From a virus, in the IMG/VR virus record IMGVR_UViG_3300017744_000139, positions 1 to 24,498 of that record: a stretch of DNA of 24,498 bases, one strand, 5' to 3'. The position numbers and the translations under genes were made by a program. Below, piece by piece: positions 1 to 7,693 of the stretch. Position 1 is the first letter of the stretch. The number at the start of each line of letters is the position of its first letter. The notes under the pieces are model-generated. The model had not been told where the DNA came from, did not search any database, and was given only the letters and a program-made list of their open reading frames with translations.

Positions 1-486
1 AAGATGGATGTCTTCGCGGGGTTGGATGTCGGCTACAAAGACCCAACAGCCATGTGTGTTATTGCGTACGATTGGGATAAAGAACAATACCATCTGGTGG
101 ACGAATACTTCAATGCTGAAAGAACTACTGAACAGCATGCTGCCGAGATACAGAAGCTCATTGATCGCTGGGATATTGATTACATTTATATTGACAGCGC
201 AGCTCAACAAACACGGTATGATTTCGCGCAGAACTACGACATTTCCACCATCAACGCTAAGAAGTCCGTACTTGACGGAATTGGACATGTATCAGGAGTT
301 ATCGATAACAACTTACTCTTTGTGGATCAAGAATCCAAAGAATCGTTAAGTTGTTTGGATGCGTATCAATGGGATCCAAATCCCAATCTCATGAAAGAAA
401 AACCAAAACACAACATGGCATCTCATATGGCTGATGCCTTGAGATATGCTTTATATTCATTTCAAACATCACAGGTAACATTTTAA
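1..486 (+). CDS. terL: Terminase large subunit, C-terminal nuclease part (5' truncated by window)
   Basis: This is the end of the DNA-packaging motor subunit that cuts concatemeric phage DNA. The frame is open to the left edge, so the ATPase half lies outside the window; the Met at position 4 is not taken as the start. The visible 161 residues look like the RNase H-fold nuclease domain. An acidic residue sits in the first strand (GLDVGYKDPTA, Asp9 counted from the first visible residue), a second in YIYIDSAAQQ (Asp65), and a third in the final helix (HMADALRYAL, Asp145). This is the usual spacing of the metal-binding aspartates. The stop overlaps the next ATG as TAATG. The DNA is richer in GC (31 of 60 bases in the first line) than the gene that follows (13 of 60 at 781-840). 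The call rests on motifs and on position two genes before the portal. Confidence 0.86.
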   Translation, partial: KMDVFAGLDVGYKDPTAMCVIAYDWDKEQYHLVDEYFNAERTTEQHAAEIQKLIDRWDIDYIYIDSAAQQTRYDFAQNYDISTINAKKSVLDGIGHVSGVIDNNLLFVDQESKESLSCLDAYQWDPNPNLMKEKPKHNMASHMADALRYALYSFQTSQVTF

Positions 487-1046
487 TGACAGAAGAACAT
501 TTAGGCGGACACTGCAATAAAACACATATAGATATAGGTGCCTTAAATTGGGCAATACACGAGTTTAATGTAAAAAGCTACTTAGACGTAGGTTGTGGTC
601 CAGGAGGAATGGTCGAGTTAGCTAAACAACTAGGCTTAAAGGCGACAGGTATAGACGGAGATTCTTCTTTAACTAGAACATCTCCAGAAAACTATCTTTT
701 ACACGATTATACTAAAGGACCTTCTACATTTTCTGAAACAGTAGACCTTTGTTGGTCTGTTGAATTTGTTGAACATATTTATGAAGAGTTTTTTGAAAAT
801 TATGTACAAGATTTTTTAAAGGCGAAGTATTTAATACTTACTTATGCACCTCCGGGATGGCCAGGTCATCATCATGTAAATTGTCAGCCAGAAAAATACT
901 GGTTAGACAAGTTAGCAGAAAAAGGTTTAGTATACAGTGAAAAACATACTAACACGTTAAGAGAAGTTAGTACAATGAATAAAAATTGGGATAAAAAAGC
1001 CTTTGTAAAAAATAGAGGTCTTGTATTTATAAACGAAAATCTATAA
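486..1046 (+). CDS. Class I SAM-dependent methyltransferase
   Basis: A 186-residue protein with a clear Rossmann methyltransferase motif I (YLDVGCGPGG, residues 32-41), followed by the acidic loop GIDGD (55-59) that normally holds the SAM ribose. A motif IV-like segment, VDLCWSVEFVEHI, lies near residues 86-98, and APPGWPGHHHVNCQPEKYW near 121-139. This is the Methyltransf_11/23 type. Nothing shows whether the substrate is DNA, protein, a small molecule or a glycan; the DPPY/NPPY or PC motifs of DNA methylases were not seen. The ATG overlaps the terminase stop (TAATG), with only a weak ribosome site. The gene is very AT-rich and lies inside the usually conserved terminase-portal interval, so it may be a late insertion (moron-like). 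The enzyme class is solid; its role is unknown. Confidence 0.8.
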   Translation: MTEEHLGGHCNKTHIDIGALNWAIHEFNVKSYLDVGCGPGGMVELAKQLGLKATGIDGDSSLTRTSPENYLLHDYTKGPSTFSETVDLCWSVEFVEHIYEEFFENYVQDFLKAKYLILTYAPPGWPGHHHVNCQPEKYWLDKLAEKGLVYSEKHTNTLREVSTMNKNWDKKAFVKNRGLVFINENL

Positions 1047-1075
1047 GTTATATGATACCAACTCAAAAATAATGT

Positions 1076-1104
1076 TTGACAAGTTAGCTTAAAGTCGATA
1101 TAAT
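1076..1104 (+). promoter_or_regulatory. Perfect-consensus sigma70 promoter
   Basis: TTGACA at 1076-1081 and TATAAT at 1099-1104 are separated by exactly 17 bases, a full match to the bacterial sigma70 consensus. It lies in the 90-base gap between the methyltransferase and the HNH gene, so transcription would start near 1111 and read HNH, portal and beyond. This is seen directly in the sequence; its use in vivo is inferred. Confidence 0.85.
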
Positions 1105-1136
1105 TCTTTAGATAAAAAATAAGGAACCAAAGGAAA

Positions 1137-1505
1137 ATGCCTAAGTTAAAACGTGATTATGTAAAGTATGTACGAGATAAGGCAAAATCCAAGTACGAGA
1201 AGGGTTCCTCTTGCAGAATTTGCAGTGCAACAGAGCAGTTAGACTTTCACCATTTTTACAGTCTAACACCTTTGTTGAACAAATGGTTAAAAGATAACAA
1301 CCACAATCCTGAGTATATACAAGCACTACGGGAAGACTTTATAGAAGAACATCATGCTGAGCTCTATGATCACACAGCTACTTTGTGTCATACTCATCAT
1401 TTGAAACTTCATTCAATTTATGGGAAAGATCCTGCGCTAACAACAGCAAAAAAGCAAATGCGCTGGGTAGAGATTCAAAGAGAAAAACATAATGGCATGG
1501 TATAA
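1137..1505 (+). CDS. HNH endonuclease
   Basis: A 122-residue protein with an HNH/zinc pattern: CRIC (Cys26, Cys29), then DFHHF (His38-His39) as the probable catalytic histidine pair, then TLCHTHHLKLH (Cys84, His87, His88, His92), which completes the metal site. Small HNH proteins beside terminase and portal are common in HK97-type phages, and several are required for or stimulate terminase cutting, so a packaging role is plausible. A free-standing homing endonuclease is the alternative. The start follows an AGGA ribosome site and lies about 26 bases after the probable transcription start of the consensus promoter. The 3' end overlaps the portal start by 14 bases. The classical central Asn of HNH is not obvious, so the catalytic assignment is tentative. 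Confidence 0.8.
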   Translation: MPKLKRDYVKYVRDKAKSKYEKGSSCRICSATEQLDFHHFYSLTPLLNKWLKDNNHNPEYIQALREDFIEEHHAELYDHTATLCHTHHLKLHSIYGKDPALTTAKKQMRWVEIQREKHNGMV

Positions 1506-2706
1506 TCCTTTTGGTAGAAAATCTAGTAGAACTGAAGAGAAGTTAAATCCTGCTCAACAGTATTATACGGAAAAAACTTCTACTTCTAGGGAGCCTATCA
1601 TTAAGTATGAGCAGGCTTACGAGCAGTTAGAAATTGTTAATCGTGCCGTAAATATGATTGTTGATGATGCAGCAGAAATACCTACCCTAGTAGGAGGACC
1701 TCACAGAGGTTCTGGTGTTGTGAAAGGCATAAAAAGATCTAAAGTAAGTTTACTTTTAAATCAAGAACCAAACCCTTTTCAAGATATAAATACATTTAAA
1801 AGAAACTTAATGATTGATTTCTTACTAGATGGTAATATGTTTATATACTATGATGGTGCACATTTATATCATCTACCTGCGGATAAAGTTACAATTCATG
1901 CAGATTCTGATACTTATGTTGAAAAATATACTTTCGATAATAAGATAACATATTCTCCTAGTGAAATTGTACATATAAAAGAAAATTCTTTTTACTCTTT
2001 GTATAGAGGGGTACCCAGACTTAAACCAGCATTAAAAACAATGCAGCTTATGTTAAAGATGAAATCTTTTCAAGATAACTTCTTTAAGAACGGTGCGGTG
2101 CCTGGGTTAGTACTAAAATCTCCTAATACTTTATCGGAAAAAATAAAAGAAAGAATGATGTTATCTTGGCAAACAAGATATCAGCCAGAAGCAGGAGGAA
2201 GAAGACCTCTTATTCTTGATGGAGGCATTGAAGTAGACTCTCTATCAAATATTAATTTTAAAGAGCTAGACTTTCAAAATGCAATCGCAGAGAACGAAAA
2301 AATTATACTAAAAGCACTAGGAGTACCTCCTATTCTTTTAGACTCAGGAAATAATGCTAATATCCGACCAAATATGAGAATGTACTATTTGGAAACAATA
2401 TTACCAATAGTAAGAAAGTTAAATTTTGCATTAGAAAGATTTTTCGGATTTGATTTAGCAGAAGATATTACAGAAATACCGGCACTACAGCCAGAGTTGA
2501 GAGATGCTTCAGCATACTACTCCTCATTAGTAAATGGCGGTATTATAACCCCTAACGAAGCAAGAGATAGATTAGGTTTCGAACCTGTTGAAGGGGCAGA
2601 AGAAATTAGAGTTCCAGCAAATATTGCTGGATCAGCATCAAATCCAGACCAGGGCGGAAGGCCCGAAGGAGAAGAAGATAGTGGCGAACAAGCTACAGAT
2701 TCATAG
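1492..2706 (+). CDS. Portal protein, HK97 type
   Basis: This protein forms the dodecameric ring at the capsid vertex through which DNA enters and leaves, and to which terminase and connector bind. Its 404 residues are typical for the Phage_portal (HK97 gp3) family. Recognisable segments are GNMFIYYDG near residue 118, GVPRLKPALKTMQLMLKMKSFQ in the middle, FFKNGAVPGLVLKSP, then GVPPILLDSGNNANIRPNMR and a C-terminal NGGIITPNEARDRLGFEPV, a very typical portal ending. The ATG lies inside the end of the HNH gene, which indicates coupled translation. The C-terminal tail is rich in Gly, Asp and Glu, and its last 26 bases overlap the next gene. Arginine is written mostly as AGA, unlike the capsid gene. 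Confidence 0.93.
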   Translation: MAWYNPFGRKSSRTEEKLNPAQQYYTEKTSTSREPIIKYEQAYEQLEIVNRAVNMIVDDAAEIPTLVGGPHRGSGVVKGIKRSKVSLLLNQEPNPFQDINTFKRNLMIDFLLDGNMFIYYDGAHLYHLPADKVTIHADSDTYVEKYTFDNKITYSPSEIVHIKENSFYSLYRGVPRLKPALKTMQLMLKMKSFQDNFFKNGAVPGLVLKSPNTLSEKIKERMMLSWQTRYQPEAGGRRPLILDGGIEVDSLSNINFKELDFQNAIAENEKIILKALGVPPILLDSGNNANIRPNMRMYYLETILPIVRKLNFALERFFGFDLAEDITEIPALQPELRDASAYYSSLVNGGIITPNEARDRLGFEPVEGAEEIRVPANIAGSASNPDQGGRPEGEEDSGEQATDS

Positions 2707-3004
2707 TACAGCGAAAAAATTAGCCATGTTCTTCGCAGAACAAGGTAGAATTCTTGAGTATAAAGAGTATAGGGCAATAAAGAGACCTCCTGTACACCCT
2801 CTAACGATAAAAAGGATTTTTAGGGGTTATAGTTTTTGTATATCCTATATAAAGAAAAATTTTGAAGATGTTTTACTAGTTATCGAAGAGGTAGAGAATG
2901 AGCCAGAGCTAGAACCAACGAGTGCTCAAATTTATTCTGCACCAAAGCCAAAAGCTGCGGCTAAGCCTGCTGTTAGAAAACCAGCAGTTAAAAAAGGGAA
3001 ATAG
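2681..3004 (+). CDS. Small head protein of unknown function with basic Ala/Lys/Pro tail
   Basis: I do not recognise a family. The frame is open further upstream, but I chose the GTG at 2681. An AAGGAG ribosome site at 2666-2671 precedes it with a 9-base spacer, and two other genes here also begin GTG-GCA. This gives 107 residues beginning MANKLQIHSTAKKLAMFF; an ATG at 2726 is the alternative start. The first 70 residues are mixed and partly basic (RAIKRPPVHPLTIKRIFRGY), then comes an acidic stretch (EEVENEPELEP, 69-79), then a histone-like basic tail (PKAAAKPAVRKPAVKKGK, 90-107). It lies between portal and protease and overlaps the portal by 26 bases. A DNA- or scaffold-binding head role is only a guess from position and composition. 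Confidence 0.62.
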   Translation: MANKLQIHSTAKKLAMFFAEQGRILEYKEYRAIKRPPVHPLTIKRIFRGYSFCISYIKKNFEDVLLVIEEVENEPELEPTSAQIYSAPKPKAAAKPAVRKPAVKKGK

Positions 3005-3006
3005 TT

Positions 3007-5058
3007 ATGAATAAACTATTTAGTTTAACGTCTACATTCAAATCTCACGAAGCTGATGATGGTTCTGTGATGATTCGTGGTATGGCAAGCACTGCTGATT
3101 TTGATCGCGCGGGTGACTCAATATCTGCTGAAGCTTGGACTAAAGGTGGACTAAACAATTTTGAAAAAAATCCGATTATCTTATTTAATCATGATTATGA
3201 TAAGCCAATCGGTAGAGCCACAGGTCTGAAAGCTGGACCAGATGGACTAGAGTTAGAATGTAAGATTAGTAAGGCTGCGCCTGCTAATGTTGCACAACTT
3301 GTTAAAGACGGTGTTCTTGGGGCCTTTTCTGTTGGTTTCCGAGTCAAGGACGCTGATTATATTAAGGAAACTGACGGACTAATGATTAAGGACGCTGAGC
3401 TGTTTGAGGTATCTGTTGTATCGGTACCATGCAATCAATCAGCTACTTTTTCGCTCGCGAAGTCATTCGACTCTGATGAAGAGTATAATGAATTCAAAAA
3501 AACTTTCACAAATCGTGTAGATCTAGCCGGTCAGTCTCTGGCTAAGGACGAAGTCAATACTTCTAGCATAGCTAGTGAAACACCGGTAAGCGCGGAGGAA
3601 AAATCCGCAGATCAGGAGATCAAGATGGATAATAAAGACATCGACTTGGAAGCTTTTGCAAAACAAGTAGCAGAAGACACTGCTGCAAAGATTGCTATGA
3701 AGCAGGCCGAGCAAAAAGCAGCTGAAGAAGCGAAAGCAAAAGCAGCTCAAGAAGCATCTGAAGCGAAAGCTTTAGAAGCTGAATCAATCAAAACTGTAAT
3801 CAACTCAGGAGTTGAGACAGGTGTTGAAAAACTTATGTCAGACGTAGAAGCAAAACTTTCTGAGAAAGATGCACAAATGTCTGAAGTAATTGGTTCTTTC
3901 AAAAAAGAACTAGAAGAAAAGCAAGCTGAAATCAAAGCTATGCAAGAAAGCAAGCGTTCGTTCTCTGATCGTGGCGCTGGTGATGTGTCTAAGTGGGGCA
4001 AAGAGTTTTTACAAGCTCACCTACTAGGTAAAATTACTCGTAAAGGTTTTGAAACTGACTATGCTAAAGGCATTATGGAAAAAGCAGGCATTGCATATGC
4101 TACAGGTGCTGCAGACATTGATCAAGCAGTATCTACTCAAATTGAAAAAGAAATTCAATCTGAGACTAGACTTGCAGGTCTATTCCGTGAGTTTACTGTA
4201 AATAGTCACGCTACTGTGCTACCAATTCAGCCAGACGCTTCTACAGCTAACTGGCAACAAGGTGCTGCTGTAGACGGCAACTTAAACAGTAACTTTAACG
4301 GTACTACTGGCAGTGGTTTCCAAGCTCAGCAAGTAATCCTTAAAGCATATCGTTTGATTTCTCAAACTCATATCGATAACAACATTGATGAAGAAGTACT
4401 TGTAAACCTTCTTCCAATGCTAACTGAGTCTGTAGCACGTGCTCACGCACTTTCTGTAGATGATATGATTGCAAATGGTGTAGGTACTGGTGCTACTACA
4501 ACTGATACCGACGGTCCTCGCGGCGGTTCTGGTACTATTTCTGGTCTTGCAGACTTCGCATCAAAAACTATCGATACTAAACTCGATCTTGATGGCAGTA
4601 CGGTTGCTGGTGCTAATTCTGCTACGTTAACTCCAGATATGTTATTTGGAGCTCGTAAGCATATGGGTAAATATGGTTTGAACCCTGCAGATGTAACTTA
4701 CATTGTAGCACAAGATAAGTACTATGACTTGATCGCAGATAGTGATTTCCAAGACGTTACTCAAGTAGGTAGTGATATTGCTACTAAACTAACTGGTCAA
4801 ATCGGTAGTGTATTCGGTTCTCCAGTTGTAGTTAGTGATCGCTTGAATGGTGCAAGTGCTGGTGATGCTGTAGCTTTCGCAGTTAATACTAATAACTACT
4901 TAGTTCCACGTTTACGTGGTGTAACTGTTGAGTCTGACTATGAAGTTGGTAATCAACGTCAAGTAATCGTAGCTAACCAATCTCTCGGCTTTGCTGAGTT
5001 GGTAGCAGGTTCTTCTCAACAGGGCTTCCCTGTTGTTAAAGTAGGCACTGTAGCTTAA
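3007..5058 (+). CDS. Fused prohead protease, scaffold (delta) domain and major capsid protein
   Basis: One 683-residue frame joins parts that HK97 splits into gp4 and gp5. Residues 1-150 resemble the S78/U35 prohead protease: FNHD (His62) and GAFSVGF (Ser108) are the probable catalytic pair, followed by LFEVSVVSVPCN (132-143). Residues 155-205 are a linker. Residues about 210-315 are an Ala/Glu/Lys-rich coiled coil, the expected scaffolding delta domain. Residues about 325-683 resemble the HK97-fold capsid subunit (QIEKEIQSETRLAGLFREF, then the C-terminal SLGFAELVAGSSQQGFPVV). Cleavage near SKRSFSD (315-321) would free the mature subunit; that site is inferred. A strong internal start at 3625 could make the scaffold-capsid part alone. 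Arginine codons in the capsid part are nearly all CGN, as expected for very high expression. Double stop TAATAA, then a terminator. Confidence 0.92.
   Translation: MNKLFSLTSTFKSHEADDGSVMIRGMASTADFDRAGDSISAEAWTKGGLNNFEKNPIILFNHDYDKPIGRATGLKAGPDGLELECKISKAAPANVAQLVKDGVLGAFSVGFRVKDADYIKETDGLMIKDAELFEVSVVSVPCNQSATFSLAKSFDSDEEYNEFKKTFTNRVDLAGQSLAKDEVNTSSIASETPVSAEEKSADQEIKMDNKDIDLEAFAKQVAEDTAAKIAMKQAEQKAAEEAKAKAAQEASEAKALEAESIKTVINSGVETGVEKLMSDVEAKLSEKDAQMSEVIGSFKKELEEKQAEIKAMQESKRSFSDRGAGDVSKWGKEFLQAHLLGKITRKGFETDYAKGIMEKAGIAYATGAADIDQAVSTQIEKEIQSETRLAGLFREFTVNSHATVLPIQPDASTANWQQGAAVDGNLNSNFNGTTGSGFQAQQVILKAYRLISQTHIDNNIDEEVLVNLLPMLTESVARAHALSVDDMIANGVGTGATTTDTDGPRGGSGTISGLADFASKTIDTKLDLDGSTVAGANSATLTPDMLFGARKHMGKYGLNPADVTYIVAQDKYYDLIADSDFQDVTQVGSDIATKLTGQIGSVFGSPVVVSDRLNGASAGDAVAFAVNTNNYLVPRLRGVTVESDYEVGNQRQVIVANQSLGFAELVAGSSQQGFPVVKVGTVA
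3614..3627 (+). promoter_or_regulatory. Internal ribosome site and in-frame ATG for a separate capsid precursor
   Basis: AGGAG at 3614-3618 stands six bases before an in-frame ATG at 3625 (Met207 of the fusion). It is a better ribosome site than the one before the full-length start (AAGGGA, 2994-2999). Initiation here would give a 477-residue scaffold-capsid precursor beginning MDNKDIDLEAF. It would allow many capsid subunits per protease copy. The site is seen directly; its use is inferred. Confidence 0.65.
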
Positions 5059-5072
5059 TAACTTTACTTTTT

Positions 5073-5106
5073 AAACTTCGGGGAGGTTCGCCTCCCCCAA
5101 GTTTTT
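5073..5106 (+). terminator. Intrinsic terminator after the capsid gene
   Basis: GGGGAGG (5080-5086), a TTCG loop and CCTCCCC (5091-5097) form a 7-bp GC-rich stem. AAACTT (5073-5078) pairs with AAGTTT (5099-5104) beyond a single C/C mismatch, and a run of five T follows (5102-5106). It lies in the 67-base gap after the capsid gene and should end most capsid mRNA there, lowering expression of the connector and neck genes. Confidence 0.92.
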
Positions 5107-5125
5107 ACTAATGGACTTATAGAAA

Positions 5126-5737
5126 ATGCCAAATTTAATAGCACTATCAGATTATAAAGTAGCAGAAGGTATCCAATCTACCAAAGATGATGCTAGGCTA
5201 GACTTGTTGATTAATTCTGTAAGTCAATTAGTAAAAACTTACTGTGGAAATAGTATTGTAGATTTTTATAGCACAGCAATAGATGGCACTTTTAACAATA
5301 AAAAGTTAGAAACTCTTAGTATTAATTGGGCTTCAAATATTGTACAATTAACAGAAAGTCCTATTGTTACAGTACACTCAGTTGTAGAAAGAGAAGATCT
5401 ATCAAGTAGTTATACTACTCTTGTAGAAAACACTGACTATTATGTAGATTACTCTACCGATAGTATTTATAGAGTAATGTCAAACGGTACAGCAAAAAAC
5501 TGGGCAAATGGTCCCGGTGCTGTAAAAGTTGAGTATAATGCGGGATATTCAACTTGTCCACAGGACTTAAGATTAGCAGTATTTGACTTAGTTACTTATT
5601 ATCATAAGGATGAGCACAAAGCACGTCAAACCATTGCGGGTGCGAGCATACAGAATCAAAGCTCTTCAAGTCAGAGAAACAATGTTGCATTTCCTGACCA
5701 CATTAAAAGAGTCTTGGATCTGTATAAAACCTTCTAA
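5126..5737 (+). CDS. Head-tail connector (adaptor) protein, HK97 gp6-like
   Basis: A 203-residue protein of the family that docks under the portal after packaging (Phage_connect / phiE125 gp8-like). Signs are the N-terminal ALSDYKVAEGI, the helical LDLLINSVSQLVKTYCGNSIVDF (residues about 26-48), and the C-terminal segment GAVKVEYNAGYSTCPQDLRLAVFDLVTYYHKDEH, typical of these adaptors. Most family members are about half this length; the extra length lies mainly in the middle (about 55-135). The start has no good ribosome site and lies 20 bases after the terminator, so translation may be weak. The end overlaps the neck gene as TAATG. Confidence 0.82.
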   Translation: MPNLIALSDYKVAEGIQSTKDDARLDLLINSVSQLVKTYCGNSIVDFYSTAIDGTFNNKKLETLSINWASNIVQLTESPIVTVHSVVEREDLSSSYTTLVENTDYYVDYSTDSIYRVMSNGTAKNWANGPGAVKVEYNAGYSTCPQDLRLAVFDLVTYYHKDEHKARQTIAGASIQNQSSSSQRNNVAFPDHIKRVLDLYKTF

Positions 5738-7179
5738 TGAGTAGGCCGAAGCTAAAAAGCTTTTTGAAAAAAGTACAAACAGAAATGCGGCGCAACCATA
5801 ATTTTAGAAGATTTGATGCAAACACAGCGCAGAATACTTTTTACTTTTCTCCTAAAGAACTACAAGCGGCACTACTTTTTGAGTTTAAATTTAGACACAT
5901 TGGTCACTTGTTAAAAGAAGGAACAGAGTTACATACTTTTGTTAAAAAAAGAACAGAGGCTATGCTATCAACTCTAAGAGAACGATACAAAAGTGGATTA
6001 TCTCACAGAAACACTACTATGGAGATGACAGGTAATCAACACTTTATGAAAGTAGTTTTGCAAACAGAGATCAACCCGAAAACAAGTAAAGAGTATGATA
6101 ATTTTGTAGCTTTAAGAAATAAGTATACAGAAGAAATGAATAAGTTTGCAAGAGAACTTACAGAAAAAGTTTCTCAGTTAGGCGAAAAACTATTAAAAAC
6201 AAAAAATAAAAATGCGCCCTTTAAGGGTGGAAAAAGGGATAAAAACTTTAATCCTGCAGATAATGAACGTATCATGGGAACAAAACTGGTAGATAAAGGG
6301 TCAGATCTTGCAGAAGCCGGTCATGATGAAGGATTTGAAATACTAGAGTCAAAGATACAAGATGCTATGCAAAAAGCATTTAATGATGAGTATCCTAGAC
6401 GGGTTGATAGAAAAGTTCTAAATAGAGATCTTAAAAAGTTAGGAATTGATTTAGAAGTTGAAAGAGATGACAGGAGTGGAACCTATCAATTTAGAATGCA
6501 ATCAACTGTGGATAACCAACAAAAAGGTTTTTTATCTGCAAAAGCAAGACAAGAGTTTGAAGATCAGTTAGCAGAGGCTATAAGAAAATTAGACGATGAA
6601 TCAAGCATTCTAAAACTACAAGGCTCTCCTTCAATGTATCAAATGAAGGAAACAGAATTAAGACGAAGCACATTAAAACCTTTTGAAAAAATAAAAAATG
6701 TAGAAGTTGAAGTCCCTAAAGAAATAAAGAAAAAGAAAAGGACAGAAAGAAAACGAAATAAAACTAGATCAAAAGTATCCCCTACTGCGGCAGTTGCGAT
6801 AAAAGTAATGGCTCCTAAACGCAGAAAAAGAAAAAGTGCCGGATCTAAAAAGGGAATGGGATTTAATGCACTACGCATAATAGGTATACTTAATAAAGAG
6901 TTACCAGAGACAGTACGAAAAAATATGCAACCTCCTCGACTACAAAATCAATCGGGCAGATTTGCAGACAGTGTGAGAATTACAGATATAAGTAGTACTC
7001 CACAAGGATTTCCAAGTATAGGATATACTTATCAAAGAAACCCTTATCAAGTTTTTGAAGAAGGTAGTAATGGTAACTGGTCAAATGGTCAACGAGATCC
7101 TAGAGATCTTATTGATAAATCGATAAGAGAAATAGCAGTGCAATTTGCAATAGGCAGATTCTATACGAGGAGAATGTAG
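5737..7179 (+). CDS. Probable neck / head-closure protein with a long basic segment
   Basis: I assign this mainly by position between the connector and the tail terminator. The C-terminal part (about 395-480: LQNQSGRFADSVRITDIS, a QVFEEGSNG segment, DPRDLIDKSIREIA) resembles HK97 gp10-like neck or tail-completion proteins, normally 110-150 residues long. Here it is preceded by about 390 residues that are helical, charged and unrecognised. Residues about 328-372 are strongly basic, with runs of Lys and Arg (KEIKKKKRTERKRNK, then APKRRKRKSAGSKKG), which could contact packaged DNA. There is no ribosome site of its own; the ATG overlaps the connector stop (TAATG). The last codons contain the AGGAG that serves the next gene. 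The neck role is a moderate inference. Confidence 0.6.
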   Translation: MSRPKLKSFLKKVQTEMRRNHNFRRFDANTAQNTFYFSPKELQAALLFEFKFRHIGHLLKEGTELHTFVKKRTEAMLSTLRERYKSGLSHRNTTMEMTGNQHFMKVVLQTEINPKTSKEYDNFVALRNKYTEEMNKFARELTEKVSQLGEKLLKTKNKNAPFKGGKRDKNFNPADNERIMGTKLVDKGSDLAEAGHDEGFEILESKIQDAMQKAFNDEYPRRVDRKVLNRDLKKLGIDLEVERDDRSGTYQFRMQSTVDNQQKGFLSAKARQEFEDQLAEAIRKLDDESSILKLQGSPSMYQMKETELRRSTLKPFEKIKNVEVEVPKEIKKKKRTERKRNKTRSKVSPTAAVAIKVMAPKRRKRKSAGSKKGMGFNALRIIGILNKELPETVRKNMQPPRLQNQSGRFADSVRITDISSTPQGFPSIGYTYQRNPYQVFEEGSNGNWSNGQRDPRDLIDKSIREIAVQFAIGRFYTRRM

Positions 7180-7631
7180 TGGCAACAAGAGATTATACAA
7201 CTAGACGAGTAGGGATTGTAGAAGCTCTTGTCGAGAAGCTAAAAGGAATTAACGGTACGGGGGCTTTTTTAACTGACTTAAGTGAAAATGTGTCTCCGAG
7301 GTTAAAATTTTGGGACGAAGTAGAAGAGTTTCCGGCAGTTCATTTAAATGCCGGCTCTGAAACACGAGAGTACCAAGGAGGGGGTTATAAAGATAGATTC
7401 CTTTCAATTACAATTAGATGCTATGTTCAGGACGAAGATTCAGTTTTAGCACTGGATGAGTTGTTAGAAGATGTAGAAACTGTAATTGAAGATAACTCAA
7501 ATTTAGCGTATAAAGACCGTAATGGTAAAACTCAAAATACGCAACAAATCACAGTCGTTAGTGTAGACACTGACGAAGGTGTACTAGAGCCTTTAGGTGT
7601 TGGAGAAATTACCGTAGAGGTTCGATACTAG
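7179..7631 (+). CDS. Tail terminator / tail completion protein (gpU-like)
   Basis: A 150-residue protein matching in size and layout the proteins that cap the tail tube at the head end. It has an N-terminal helix (VGIVEALVEKLKGIN), then FWDEVEEFPAVHLNAGSE, a central strand DRFLSITIRCYVQ, the helix LDELLEDVETVIEDN and a C-terminal strand pair ending GVGEITVEVRY. The start is GTG, set by AGGAG at 7168-7172 six bases upstream; it shares one base with the neck gene stop (TAGTG). It lies just before the tail tube gene, as expected. The call is by fold pattern and position. Confidence 0.75.
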   Translation: MATRDYTTRRVGIVEALVEKLKGINGTGAFLTDLSENVSPRLKFWDEVEEFPAVHLNAGSETREYQGGGYKDRFLSITIRCYVQDEDSVLALDELLEDVETVIEDNSNLAYKDRNGKTQNTQQITVVSVDTDEGVLEPLGVGEITVEVRY

Positions 7632-7693
7632 AAAATACAGGCACGAACAAAAGTTCACGTCCTTGTCTTTTCAAGATACATAGGAGATTAACT

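Noticed and set aside
190-216. TTGACA followed by TATGAT in the terminase gene
   Set aside because: The spacer is about 20 bases and the site lies within conserved coding sequence.
8-349. 113-residue frame overlapping the terminase
   Set aside because: It is a shadow in another frame. The terminase frame carries the nuclease motifs.
2588-2680. Upstream ATG for the small protein after the portal
   Set aside because: It would overlap the portal by 119 bases and lacks a good ribosome site. The GTG at 2681 has AAGGAG at the right distance.
7632-7693. Possible terminator before the tail tube gene
   Set aside because: It has only two weak 4-5 bp AT-rich stems and no following T run.
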